Positions 1-6,551 of a stretch of DNA of 7,244 bases are shown piece after piece (position 1 is the first letter of the stretch; each line of letters starts with the position of its first letter). Position numbers and translations under genes: made by a program. Source of the stretch: Bacteroidales bacterium (GTDB lineage: Bacteria > Bacteroidota > Bacteroidia > Bacteroidales > JAOZVK01); the NCBI GenBank assembly GCA_029938185.1, contig JAOZVK010000292.1, positions 1 through 7,244 of the forward strand, written 5' to 3'. The notes beneath the pieces were generated by a model, which worked only from the letters and a program-made list of their open reading frames with translations, was not told the origin of the DNA and did not search any database.

Positions 1-89
1 GTAGCCTACTTGTTTTGTGTTTTTTTTACTCATTTAGTGCATTTTAAGATGTCGCAATAATTTATAAAGGTAAACAAAAATTCCAACAT

Positions 90-137
90 GTGCAATCAAA
101 ACTTAATATCACATAAAATACTTTTATTTGATTGCAC
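90..137 (-). terminator. Possible terminator hairpin at the end of the HNH-ATPase gene
   Basis: A perfect 11-bp inverted repeat (GTGCAATCAAA at 90-100, TTTGATTGCAC at 127-137) encloses a 26-nt loop and overlaps the last codons and the stop of the ATPase gene. On the minus strand the second arm is followed, after about 10 nt, by a short T run. The loop is long and the T run is not adjacent to the stem, so this is a weak intrinsic terminator at best. It could also be an RNA 3'-end stabiliser or chance. Bases 1-89 hold no gene I can support. Confidence 0.3.
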
Positions 138-1754
138 AGGTCGAATTATATCATAATAAAAATTCCCTGTTTGCAAATCATATTTATCTTCTTGGTATGA
201 TGCAGGACGAGCTGATTGCAGGTCGAATAATGGCGATGTTAATAGACCATTCAGTGTTTGTCTTGAAAAAGTCTCGGCATTAAACGCTTGACTTACTTTT
301 GTAATCCCTGTTTCTTTGTAGATTTTATAAAATACAGCATTTTTAGAAGCTCCCAGTGCAATTATTGGGCTGTGTGTTGTAAAAATCCATTGTATTTTTG
401 GAAATAAACCTGTTATTTTTTTTACTATTTTAAATTCCCACTTTGGATGTAAGAAAGAACCAATTTCATCAACAAGCACAATACCTTTATAATTTTCAAA
501 TTTTGTTACTTCAGGCTGTATATCAATAAGACGTGCTAACAAATCAGAAATCCATATTAAAATACTTCTGTATCCATCTGACAATTGATTAAATTCTAAG
601 TCAGTTTCTTTTTCTGTAAATTTGTATGTGTTTTTTTTTCTGTCTATCTGAATTTTAACTTTGTTTTCTAACAATTGTTCAAATTTTTCAAGAACTGTTT
701 TTAGTTGTAATTTTCCAGTTTTTCTGTTTTCCGCAATTTCAATATCTTTAAAAAAATCTATAGGGCTTGTAAGGTAGCTGTCATAATTGAATAATGTTGA
801 ATAACCTGTTTCATCTTTCTCTTTGCTGTGTTTTCGCAAACGACTTACTCCATAAGCATAAACATTTTTATGAATACTGCTAAGATAATTGTTGAATTTG
901 AATTTGTTGTTTTTATTATCTTTCAATTCTATTTCAAATTTTCCTGAATATTCATTAGTGTATGTATAAATATAATTAGAAGATAGAGCTTTCAATGCGA
1001 GAATAATTGCTTGTAAAATAATTGTTTTACCATCTCCGTTTTCTCCCAGTATATATATTTCTTTCTTATCAGATAGTTCTGAAATTTTAAAATCTTCGAT
1101 GCAAAAATATTTTTTAATATGTATTTCATCAATATATTCAGAAACCTCATTCCTATATTTTTCTAATGCTCTTTTTAAATAAAACCTATAAGAAAAATTA
1201 TTCAAATTTATTTCTTCATGTTCTTCTGGTTTTATTTCTTTGCTTTTTATTTTTTTTAACTCAACAACTTCAACAACCCTTTGAAAATATTTTATTAATT
1301 CTTGTTTTCTGTCTTCAATTATACTTTGGTGATTTAAACCTAAGTAATCAATTGTAATCTTAGCCCTTTCTTGATTTTCAAGAGAAGCATTTCTATTAAC
1401 TAAAATTAAATGGCGTTCAAAATCTATTTTAAAATATTTTTCAAATTCATAGTCTTTGCTGTCTGGTCTAATAAGCAACTCGCTGTATTTCCTATTTTTA
1501 ATTCTGTTAGTAACCAGATAAACAATATATAGGTTTTCCCATTCTAATTTATCTGATTTACTTTTAGGTATAAACCAGTCTATTTCTGCAATATCTTTAT
1601 CAATGATTTTGTCAGTATAGGAACAATGATTATTTGTCATTATTAATAATTCAGTCCTAATTTTATCTCGCATGTCCTTTTTTCTCATATATTGCTCCCA
1701 GTTCAAATTGGGTTTAAACCATAAAGGTTGTCTTGGTCTGATGAATTTCTCCAT
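96..1754 (-). CDS. AAA/ABC-type ATPase with degenerate N-terminal PtuB-like HNH domain
   Basis: A 552-residue protein, probably cytoplasmic. Residues 1-155 follow the plan of PtuB-like HNH nucleases: NNHCSY near 41-46, an xxxFxPKSK stretch at 57-66, WENL at 72-75, LLIRPDSxDY at 93-102, and an ASxENQERAxxTIxxLGLN block near 123-141. The usual CxxC, the EHF catalytic His and the later Cys pair are replaced: position 47 is Thr, the histidine position is Trp60, and TN82-83 stands where Cys is expected. The nuclease site therefore looks dead. Residues 232-470 form an ABC/SMC-like ATPase: Walker A GENGDGKT 237-244, signature QLSDGY 390-395, Walker B VLVDE 426-430 and H-switch His461 in TTHSP, all present. 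The ATG at 1754 is preferred over a TTG 11 codons upstream because the family resemblance begins there. It lies 64 nt after the nuclease gene and is probably co-transcribed with it. Septu (PtuA ATPase plus PtuB HNH) is the nearest known theme, so a defence role is inferred. Confidence 0.8.
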   Translation of the reverse strand: MEKFIRPRQPLWFKPNLNWEQYMRKKDMRDKIRTELLIMTNNHCSYTDKIIDKDIAEIDWFIPKSKSDKLEWENLYIVYLVTNRIKNRKYSELLIRPDSKDYEFEKYFKIDFERHLILVNRNASLENQERAKITIDYLGLNHQSIIEDRKQELIKYFQRVVEVVELKKIKSKEIKPEEHEEINLNNFSYRFYLKRALEKYRNEVSEYIDEIHIKKYFCIEDFKISELSDKKEIYILGENGDGKTIILQAIILALKALSSNYIYTYTNEYSGKFEIELKDNKNNKFKFNNYLSSIHKNVYAYGVSRLRKHSKEKDETGYSTLFNYDSYLTSPIDFFKDIEIAENRKTGKLQLKTVLEKFEQLLENKVKIQIDRKKNTYKFTEKETDLEFNQLSDGYRSILIWISDLLARLIDIQPEVTKFENYKGIVLVDEIGSFLHPKWEFKIVKKITGLFPKIQWIFTTHSPIIALGASKNAVFYKIYKETGITKVSQAFNAETFSRQTLNGLLTSPLFDLQSARPASYQEDKYDLQTGNFYYDIIRPVQSNKSILCDIKF

Positions 1755-1779
1755 TTTTAATATTTTATTTTTTGCATTG

Positions 1780-1815
1780 TTAGGCAAATCACAAATAATA
1801 ATTAACCATTTACAC
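1780..1815. repeat. Imperfect repeat shared with 7115-7151
   Basis: This segment, beginning TTAGGCAA and ending TTTACAC, resembles 7115-7151 in the same orientation, which begins TTAGGCAATTCACAA and ends TTTGCAC; most positions agree with one or two short gaps. Here it lies between the nuclease gene and the HNH-ATPase start. Both are AT-rich, so the match may be partly compositional. No function is evident. Confidence 0.3.
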
Positions 1816-1818
1816 TTG

Positions 1819-2691
1819 TTATTTTTTGTTTTTCTGATCAGTGTTCATTTTTTTTTCTCGTTCATAAAATTCTCTTTCTTGTTCAATTTTTTCAATTAAT
1901 TCCTTTTCAGTTGGAAAGTAAAATTGATATTTTGATGCAAATATTTGTTTGTTGTCATTTAATAATGAATATTTTATTGTTGTTTCATTTTTTTCAGCAC
2001 AAAGAATTAATCCGATTGTTGGATTATCATTTTGTTGTCTAATTTTTTCTTCGTATAGTCTAACATAGCTATCTATTTGTCCGATGTCTTGAAATGTTAA
2101 TTTGCCAACTTTTAAATCAATTAACACAAAACATTTAAGCAAATAATTATAAAAAACTAAGTCTATAAAATAATGGTCATTTTCGTGAGAAATTCTTTGT
2201 TGTCTTGCTATAAATGAAAATCCTTTACCAAGTTCGAGTAAAAAATCCTGTAATTTATCAATCAAGGCTTGTTCTAAATCTGTTTCATAAATTTTTGTAT
2301 TTAGCTTAAAACCAGTGAATTCTAAAACTAAAGGGTCTTTTATAATATCTTTGGGTTTACTTACTGTAATTCCAGTATTTGCAAGTCGCAAAATTTCTTC
2401 TTTATTTTTACTTGCGGTAATTATTTTAAATAATTCTGTATTAATTTGTCGTTCTAATTGTCTTGTTGTCCAATTACTATTTGCTGCTTCGTTCATATAA
2501 AACATTCGTTCAGTTTCATCTGTAACTTTAAGTAATAATCGGTAGTGTGTCCAAGATAATTCTTGACGAAGAATAGATTGTAAATAATGTGTTTTAGTGT
2601 TGTTAATCAATGAATTGTCAGATTTGCCACGCACTGCGTGACTAATTGGAAATAAGGAATAAAATTGTCGCATATATTTAAGATTTGCCAT
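1819..2691 (-). CDS. YhcG/DUF1016-type PD-(D/E)XK nuclease, C-terminal part of a split gene
   Basis: This frame carries most of a YhcG (DUF1016) family protein. From the ATG at 2691 it encodes 290 residues. Near its start is NLKYMRQFY, the family motif that normally sits well inside the protein. It continues with the LSWTHYRLLLKV block, then the nuclease core: FLLELGKGFSFIARQQ, FIDLVFY with the catalytic-type Asp, CFVLIDLKVGKL as the (D/E)xK element, and DNPTIGLILC. The catalytic residues look intact. The family N-terminus (ending AYWEIGKTIVEEG) is in a different frame just upstream at 2693-2830, and about 25 residues that normally join the two are missing. That fits a deletion that also shifted the frame. 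The N-terminal stop TAA and this ATG are separated by one base, so coupled translation of two polypeptides is possible. YhcG homologues act with restriction and defence systems, and a defence role here is inferred. It is probably inactive as a single-chain protein. Confidence 0.75.
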   Translation of the reverse strand: MANLKYMRQFYSLFPISHAVRGKSDNSLINNTKTHYLQSILRQELSWTHYRLLLKVTDETERMFYMNEAANSNWTTRQLERQINTELFKIITASKNKEEILRLANTGITVSKPKDIIKDPLVLEFTGFKLNTKIYETDLEQALIDKLQDFLLELGKGFSFIARQQRISHENDHYFIDLVFYNYLLKCFVLIDLKVGKLTFQDIGQIDSYVRLYEEKIRQQNDNPTIGLILCAEKNETTIKYSLLNDNKQIFASKYQFYFPTEKELIEKIEQEREFYEREKKMNTDQKNKK

Positions 2692-2692
2692 A

Positions 2693-2830
2693 TTAAATCC
2701 CTTCTTCAACAATTGTTTTTCCGATTTCCCAATAAGCAATTATCATAGAGAAATTTATAGCTTTATAAGCAAAATTTCTTGCTTGTTCAATGATTTGCTT
2801 AATATCGTTTATTATAACCTTTTGAAGCAT
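2693..2830 (-). pseudogene. YhcG/DUF1016 N-terminal fragment, out of frame with the rest
   Basis: The frame from the ATG at 2830 to TAA at 2693-2695 gives 45 residues: MLQKVIINDIKQIIEQAR, a NFAYKAINFSM stretch, then IIAYWEIGKTIVEEGI. This is the DUF1016 N-terminal domain, whose hallmark is the YWEIGKxIVEE helix. In intact members, roughly 25 more residues lead to a GFSxxNLKYMRQFY segment. Here the stop comes immediately and the NLKYMRQFY part resumes in another frame, so the gene suffered a small internal deletion or frameshift. The ATG lies 2 nt after the stop of the 76-residue gene, which suggests the same transcript. Either this is a pseudogene or the two halves are made separately; I lean to pseudogene. 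Confidence 0.7.
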
Positions 2831-2832
2831 TT

Positions 2833-3063
2833 TTATGTTTTTGAAAGTTTATAGAAAATATTTTTTTTGTTAAAATTTATATTTTCTTGATTTATATATC
2901 TATTTTGAATATAATTTATTTCATTCGCAATTTCAGTATCTGTTAGTAATGAGTATGATGACCGATAACATTCTTGTAGTTTTTCTATGAGTAATTTTTT
3001 ATTAATACTATTTCTAATAATAAGTTTCTCTGTATTTATACCGTTACAAAAAATTTTCGACAT
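2833..3063 (-). CDS. Unrecognised 76-residue protein (MSKIFCN start)
   Basis: I do not recognise this small, basic, Asn/Ile-rich protein. It has no signal peptide or membrane segment; the middle (KKLLIEKLQECYRSSYSLL) could be helical. It runs into the split nuclease gene with only 2 nt between stop and next ATG, so the two are likely co-transcribed. Its first codons, and the whole leader back through the hairpin repeat at 3106-3137, recur as an inverted copy near 6844-6939, where the frame stops after nine residues (MSKNFCNST). A third aborted copy, MSKNFC, lies at 6552. The start at 3063 is supported by exact conservation of the distance from repeat core to ATG (42 nt) in all three. No clear ribosome-binding site is visible. 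It is either a real small gene or the one copy of a spreading leader that happens to stay open. Confidence 0.5.
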   Translation of the reverse strand: MSKIFCNGINTEKLIIRNSINKKLLIEKLQECYRSSYSLLTDTEIANEINYIQNRYINQENINFNKKNIFYKLSKT

Positions 3064-3138
3064 TTACTTATTCATAACTCTTTGATTAAGTTGCTTTTAT
3101 ATTAATGCGTAAGCAACTATAAATAGGTCGAAGACCTT
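3043..3138 (-). repeat. Outer inverted repeat, left arm (hairpin unit plus MSKxFC leader)
   Basis: Read on the minus strand, this stretch matches 6844-6939 read on the plus strand over about 96 nt with scattered differences. It includes a perfect 25-nt block (3054-3078 against 6903-6927) spanning GTTATGAATAAGTAAATG and the first codons after it. It contains the hairpin repeat, the 42-nt leader and the first codons of the 76-residue frame. The arms enclose about 3.7 kb, including the protease gene. Confidence 0.8.
3106..3137 (-). repeat. Hairpin-core repeat unit, copy 1
   Basis: Minus-strand order: stem AGGTC, loop TTC, stem GACCT (3125-3137), a 7-nt spacer, then the core GTTGCTTACGCA (3106-3117). 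The core contains TGC-GTAA-GCA on the other strand, which can itself form a tiny hairpin. The unit lies 42 nt before the ATG at 3063, in the leader of the 76-residue gene. As a terminator it would close whatever comes from the ATPase remnant, but only weak T runs follow. Confidence 0.8.
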
Positions 3139-3208
3139 ATTTTATCTTTAATTCATCTTTAGCTTTAACATAAATATGTATTGTTATGAGCATTTTTTCA
3201 TCTTTTTT

Positions 3209-3601
3209 TTACAAGATTAAAAACCATTTTAAAGGCAAAAAAACATTATCAGCTTTTATATCTATTTTGTCTATTGATGTATTTATTATTATTCCATATC
3301 TGTATTTAATATTACTTTTTGTTATTTGTTTTGTTGTTGTTTTATTAATACCTACTTCAATTAGAATAGGTTTATCTCCTGTATCTATAACGAAATCAGG
3401 ATTTTTTTGTTTATTTTTGCTCGAAAAAGAGAGCATACTCTCAAATGATAATATTCTTTTTAGGTATAAAACAACTATATCTTCTAAGAGTTTGGCTGAT
3501 GTTTCTTTTGTTTTTTATTTCCAATCAAAGATGATATTAATACTCGTCTTATTGAAGGAGTCATAAAAAAAACTTTCTTCATTTTGTTTAATGTATTCTA
3601 T
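3209..3601 (-). pseudogene. C-terminal remnant of an AAA/DUF4143-like ATPase with an in-frame stop
   Basis: One frame reads from about 3601 to the stop at 3209. It encodes IEYIKQNEESFFYDSFNKTS, then NIIFDWK, a TAA stop at 3515-3517, then KTKETSAKLLEDIVVLYLKR, then NPDFVI, ILIEVG and a tail ending NVFLPLKWFLIL. This is the typical C-terminal half of membrane-associated-looking AAA ATPases with a DUF4143-like PD-(D/E)XK tail: the ExxVxxYLxR helix, DFVI, IEVx and a hydrophobic FLxL end. The P-loop ATPase half (about 250 residues) is absent upstream, where an unrelated 49-codon frame lies. Codons on both sides of the stop fit the family, so the stop is a point mutation in a gene already cut at its 5' end. 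Translation could restart at the ATG at 3436 to give 75 residues, but I think it is a relic. Function before decay is unknown. Confidence 0.65.
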
Positions 3602-3608
3602 TTATCTG

Positions 3609-3758
3609 TTATTTGATTGTTTTATCTGCACATTTTATCAATGTTTTAATTTCATCTCCTGGCAATAATTTCACTTTTAACACTGGGTGAATAAGCTGTG
3701 TTTCAATTTGCTTTGGTGTTACTTTAGCATTTATTAAATTTTTTTGAATTTCTCCCAT
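3609..3758 (-). CDS. Unrecognised 49-residue reading frame
   Basis: The frame from ATG 3758 to TAA 3609 encodes a basic peptide beginning MGEIQKNLINAKVTPKQIE and ending DEIKTLIKCADKTIK. Its composition (charged helix-like segments, a Pro-Gly-Asp turn) looks protein-like rather than random, but I cannot name a family. It sits between hairpin-core copy 2 (12 nt upstream of the ATG) and the ATPase remnant (7 nt downstream). It may be the surviving N-terminus of a gene whose remainder was lost when the ATPase remnant arrived, or a free-standing small gene. A promoter-like box at 3889-3896 could drive it. Confidence 0.35.
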   Translation of the reverse strand: MGEIQKNLINAKVTPKQIETQLIHPVLKVKLLPGDEIKTLIKCADKTIK

Positions 3759-3770
3759 CACTTTTATTTA

Positions 3771-3802
3771 AGGTCTTCTACCTATTTAATGTTGCTTATT
3801 AT
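3771..3802 (+). repeat. Hairpin-core repeat unit, copy 2 (degenerate)
   Basis: AGGTCTTCTACCT (3771-3783), a 7-nt spacer, then GTTGCTTATTA (3791 on). The stem has a mismatch (AGGT/ACCT pair, but the closing C-G is lost) and the core has lost its CGCA end. Spacing is the same as in the other copies. No MSKxFC frame follows. Confidence 0.65.
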
Positions 3803-3888
3803 TTTAATATTTGCACAATCAAAATTCCTTACTTTGACATTAAGGATACCTGCCTAAAACGATACTATTCTTAAAGTTTATTTACGCA

Positions 3889-3896
3889 CAAATTTA
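3889..3896 (-). promoter_or_regulatory. Promoter-like -7 box TAAATTTG
   Basis: On the minus strand this reads TAAATTTG, matching the Bacteroidota -7 consensus TAnnTTTG. It is inside the perfectly conserved 28-nt block of the inner inverted repeat, and the right arm has the same box at 6768-6775. It points toward the 49-codon frame and the genes beyond. A TTG lies upstream, but its spacing is not clearly that of a -33 element, so this is tentative. Confidence 0.4.
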
Positions 3897-3942
3897 TTTT
3901 TATAATTTAATCAACTAATAATCAAGTATTATATAAAAAATA

Positions 3943-3974
3943 TGCGTAAGCAACATCAAAAGGCTCGAAGAGCC
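3943..3974 (-). repeat. Hairpin-core repeat unit, copy 3
   Basis: Minus-strand order: stem GGCTC, loop TTC, stem GAGCC (3962-3974), a 7-nt spacer, core GTTGCTTACGCA (3943-3954). The stem differs from copy 1 at three paired positions with pairing kept. This is the inner end of the left inner arm, 4 nt beyond the protease stop codon. Confidence 0.85.
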
Positions 3975-3978
3975 AAAC
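3955..3978 (-). terminator. Intrinsic terminator of the S8 protease gene
   Basis: Four nt after the protease stop, the minus strand forms GGCTC-TTC-GAGCC (3962-3974) followed at once by TTTTGAT. This is a compact GC-rich stem with a short T run, as expected for a Rho-independent terminator. It coincides with repeat copy 3, so the repeat doubles as the gene's terminator. Confidence 0.6.
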
Positions 3979-6402
3979 TTATTTAACTTTACGCAAATGA
4001 AAATCAATTAAATTGCCACTTCCATCTTTTATCTTTGCTTTACAATTTGCAACATTTTTTGCTCCTTGAACACATTCAAATAAATAGGCATTATAAAAAC
4101 CTCCTTTGTCACACACTGCGTTTTCTGGTTGTTCCATAACAAGTTTTCCGTCTTTAAACGAAACATTTAATTTAGCAGTACATGTTCTTCCATCTTTTTT
4201 CTCTTCAACTAATGTAAGTTTTCCATTTCCCGATTTTTCAATATCAAAGTATAATGATATTTTGCAACTATCTACAGTACTGATTAATTCATTGCTACTT
4301 TTCCACCGACCTTCTGCAAAAGTTAAATCTTCGGGGTTTTCAGGTATTATCATTTCTGTACTTGATGTATCGCCTTTTAGAGCTTTGTCAAGTTGTAAAA
4401 GAGGACCTATTTTTTTTGTTGTAGACAATGGCTTGGCTGTATTTACCAACAATTCAATTATCTGTTTTGCTTTATATTCAGGGTATTTTGTTTTCATCAA
4501 TGCAACTGCACCAGCAACAATAGGAGAAGCCATACTAGTTCCTTGCAAAAATTTATAGTCATTATTTGGGCTTGCACTATATATTTCGACACCTGGTGCA
4601 CTGATGGTAGACATTTCGCCAAAATTACTAAATGATGCTCTTTTGATGCTGGGATCAATTGCCGAAACTATTATCGTATTTTTAGAACGTGCTCCTGGGT
4701 CTATTCCTGTAACAATATTGCTATTACCAGCTGCTTGAACAATTATTAAATCTTTTTCGAGTGCAAAACTATATAGGTCGTTCCAGAAAATAGCTTCATC
4801 AGGATATAAACTTTTAGCAAGTTTTTTTTGCTCATCTATTGGCATTGCAGCTACTTCGTCAGGAAACATCATACCTAATGACATGTTTATAACATCAGCA
4901 TTGTGATGAATAGCATATAATATTCCACTAACAATATATAAGGAACTCATCATTCCATTTTTATCGGCAACCTGAATTGGCATAAACTTGCAATTTGGAG
5001 CTATACCTGATACTCCTTGACCATTATTTGCAATTCCAATAGCTGTTGCTGCTACATGTGTACCATGTTCACCTCCTTGTTTCCCAACAGGGTGTACATC
5101 TTTTGAGTGTAATGGCACATTCCAGGGGAGTACTATTTTATCTTTAAATTCAGGGTGATTTAGGTCAAAACCATTGTCAATAACAGCTACAATTATTTTA
5201 TCAGAGCCTTTTGAAATATCCCAAGCACTATATGCTTTGATTACATCAAAATACCAGCTTTTTTTGCTATCGGCAAAACCAGGGTCGCTTGGTTTATCTT
5301 TTCTGTCAAATAATGATTCTGCAAATACTAATTTTGTTCCATCAATTTTTTTTATACTATCAAGCCATTGTTTCCATTGTCCTTCAGGAGTTTTTACTTG
5401 AATTAAATTAATAACAGTATCATAATAAACAATTTCAAGATTGTCTTTGTATTTTGCAATTAGTTTTTCAGAATATTCTTTAAGATTTATATTTTTATCT
5501 ATTGCAACATTAACTTTGTCATTTAATATTTTTCTTTTTACTGGGTCTTCTGGGTCTACATCAACTTTTGTTGTATCAATTGGTGGAACAACATCTGGTT
5601 TGTCGGGTAATGTTGATATTGAACTATCTTTTAAAAATAAAAAATAAAGTAAAGCTAAGAGTAAAGCCATAATTAATGCACCGATTAACATCCAAAGCCA
5701 TGCAGGTTTACTTTTTTTAGTTTCGTTTTTGTTTTCTTCTTTGGTATTATTTGTTGTTTGATTATTATCTGTTGATTGATTATCTGTTGATTGTGTTTCA
5801 ATTTTATTAGTTTCGTCAAGTTGTTTCTCTAATTTAATTTTATCGTCTTTTACTATTTCATTATTATTTTCAGTAACAGGTGGTGTTGTAAATGTCTTGC
5901 CAACTGGCGGTGCTAAAACTTTACTTAACTGAAATTGACCTTTTTGTGTTTTTTCGGAATTAAAACCCCATAAAACAAGTACTATTTTTCCACTTTCAAC
6001 AACAACACAATTAATGTCAGGTACTTCAATAGCCAATAGTAGCAATTCTCCGAGTTCTTTTGTATTTGGTTCTTCGCTTAGTTGCAATTCTTTTGCAAAC
6101 TTTTTTATTTTGTTGAGCATTGATGATAATTTTGCTTTTATCTGCTCTTGTTCCTGTTCTGGCAGTTTGGAAAAAGTATTTCCTTTTGATATATAATCAG
6201 ACATCCAATGAGCTTTGCCATGATTTTGTAATATTTCGTTGCTTACAACAGGTTCGCTTAATAATTGAGCAAATTCATCTCCAAGTTTTTCTAATAATAT
6301 TGATTTTAGTTGATTATATCTTTTAAAAACTGGTTCTCCGTACCATATTATTGGACGATATTCATTAAGTTCTATTGAAAATATTATTTTTTTTGTTGAC
6401 AT
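3979..6402 (-). CDS. Membrane-anchored subtilisin-like (S8) serine protease
   Basis: An intact 807-residue protein starting at the ATG at 6402. Residues 1-165 form an N-terminal domain I do not recognise; it ends in VVVESGKIVLVLWGF. A low-complexity Thr/Asn/Lys linker (about 170-232) leads to one membrane segment at about 233-257 (AWLWMLIGALIMALLLALLY), preceded by KKSK. There is no signal peptide, and positive-inside bias puts the first domain in the cytoplasm and the rest outside. Residues 285-370 resemble a short propeptide or inhibitor region. The S8 domain (about 385-680) has a complete site: Asp409 in VIDNGFD, His446 in HGTHVA, oxyanion Asn560 in AAGNS, Ser623 in GTSMASP. The last 110 residues hold five cysteines and are probably an extracytoplasmic beta-rich domain. 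It is likely a single-gene unit, with hairpin repeats 24 nt upstream and 4 nt downstream. The layout suggests a sensor domain coupled across the membrane to a protease; its substrate is unknown. Confidence 0.9.
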   Translation of the reverse strand: MSTKKIIFSIELNEYRPIIWYGEPVFKRYNQLKSILLEKLGDEFAQLLSEPVVSNEILQNHGKAHWMSDYISKGNTFSKLPEQEQEQIKAKLSSMLNKIKKFAKELQLSEEPNTKELGELLLLAIEVPDINCVVVESGKIVLVLWGFNSEKTQKGQFQLSKVLAPPVGKTFTTPPVTENNNEIVKDDKIKLEKQLDETNKIETQSTDNQSTDNNQTTNNTKEENKNETKKSKPAWLWMLIGALIMALLLALLYFLFLKDSSISTLPDKPDVVPPIDTTKVDVDPEDPVKRKILNDKVNVAIDKNINLKEYSEKLIAKYKDNLEIVYYDTVINLIQVKTPEGQWKQWLDSIKKIDGTKLVFAESLFDRKDKPSDPGFADSKKSWYFDVIKAYSAWDISKGSDKIIVAVIDNGFDLNHPEFKDKIVLPWNVPLHSKDVHPVGKQGGEHGTHVAATAIGIANNGQGVSGIAPNCKFMPIQVADKNGMMSSLYIVSGILYAIHHNADVINMSLGMMFPDEVAAMPIDEQKKLAKSLYPDEAIFWNDLYSFALEKDLIIVQAAGNSNIVTGIDPGARSKNTIIVSAIDPSIKRASFSNFGEMSTISAPGVEIYSASPNNDYKFLQGTSMASPIVAGAVALMKTKYPEYKAKQIIELLVNTAKPLSTTKKIGPLLQLDKALKGDTSSTEMIIPENPEDLTFAEGRWKSSNELISTVDSCKISLYFDIEKSGNGKLTLVEEKKDGRTCTAKLNVSFKDGKLVMEQPENAVCDKGGFYNAYLFECVQGAKNVANCKAKIKDGSGNLIDFHLRKVK

Positions 6403-6425
6403 AGTTTCTTTATTTAAAGGACTTA

Positions 6426-6457
6426 AGGTCTTCGACCTATTTAATGTTGCTTACGCA
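6426..6457 (+). repeat. Hairpin-core repeat unit, copy 4
   Basis: AGGTC-TTC-GACCT (6426-6438), a 7-nt spacer, core GTTGCTTACGCA (6446-6457). It begins only 24 nt upstream of the protease start codon, so on the minus strand the hairpin would lie in the protease 5' leader. Copy 5 follows after 19 nt in the same orientation. Confidence 0.85.
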
Positions 6458-6476
6458 TTCTATTAATATTCTAATA

Positions 6477-6509
6477 AGGTCTTTGACCTAATTTAATGTG
6501 GCTTATGCA
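6477..6509 (+). repeat. Hairpin-core repeat unit, copy 5
   Basis: AGGTC-TTT-GACCT (6477-6489), an 8-nt spacer, core GTGGCTTATGCA (6498-6509). The core carries two changes from consensus. It is followed after exactly 42 nt by the ATG of an aborted MSKNFC frame at 6552. Confidence 0.8.
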
Positions 6510-6551
6510 TTTTTGCAAACTACTGTCATATAGTTAATTGTATAAAAACAA

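Larger units (their letters stand above)
3871..3974 (-). repeat. Inner inverted repeat, left arm
   Basis: Read on the minus strand, this runs through a hairpin, the core GTTGCTTACGCA, an AT-rich middle with TTGATTA..AGTT, then a perfect 28-nt block (3874-3901, matching 6763-6790) containing TAAATTTG and TGCGTAA. The right arm is 6689-6792. Within each arm TTACGCA and TGCGTAA form a 7-bp inverted repeat about 54-55 nt apart. The arms flank the S8 protease gene. Confidence 0.8.

Noticed and set aside
1754..1787. Upstream TTG start for the HNH-ATPase
   Set aside because: It would add 11 lysine/asparagine-rich residues with no family support. The ATG at 1754 directly precedes the conserved N-terminal pattern.
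1779..1815. Integron attC site, prompted by GTTAGGC at 1779-1785
   Set aside because: There is no matching RYYYAAC partner box at a suitable distance, no integrase, and the second similar segment at 7115 reads ATTAGGC. The hairpin-core units do not fit attC boxes either.
2692..2739. TTG start at 2739 for the nuclease C-terminal part
   Set aside because: The 16 codons before 2691 overlap the real N-terminal frame and read as out-of-frame sequence (MLIGKSEKQLLKKGFN); only the last few residues resemble the family.
3186..3566. Plus-strand 126-codon open frame rich in Phe/Leu/Ile
   Set aside because: It lies antisense to the ATPase remnant, whose minus-strand translation shows clear family motifs. 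The hydrophobic composition is what AT-rich antisense sequence gives.
4106..6326. Several short plus-strand open frames across the protease gene
   Set aside because: All are antisense to an intact gene with a complete catalytic motif set, so they are shadows.
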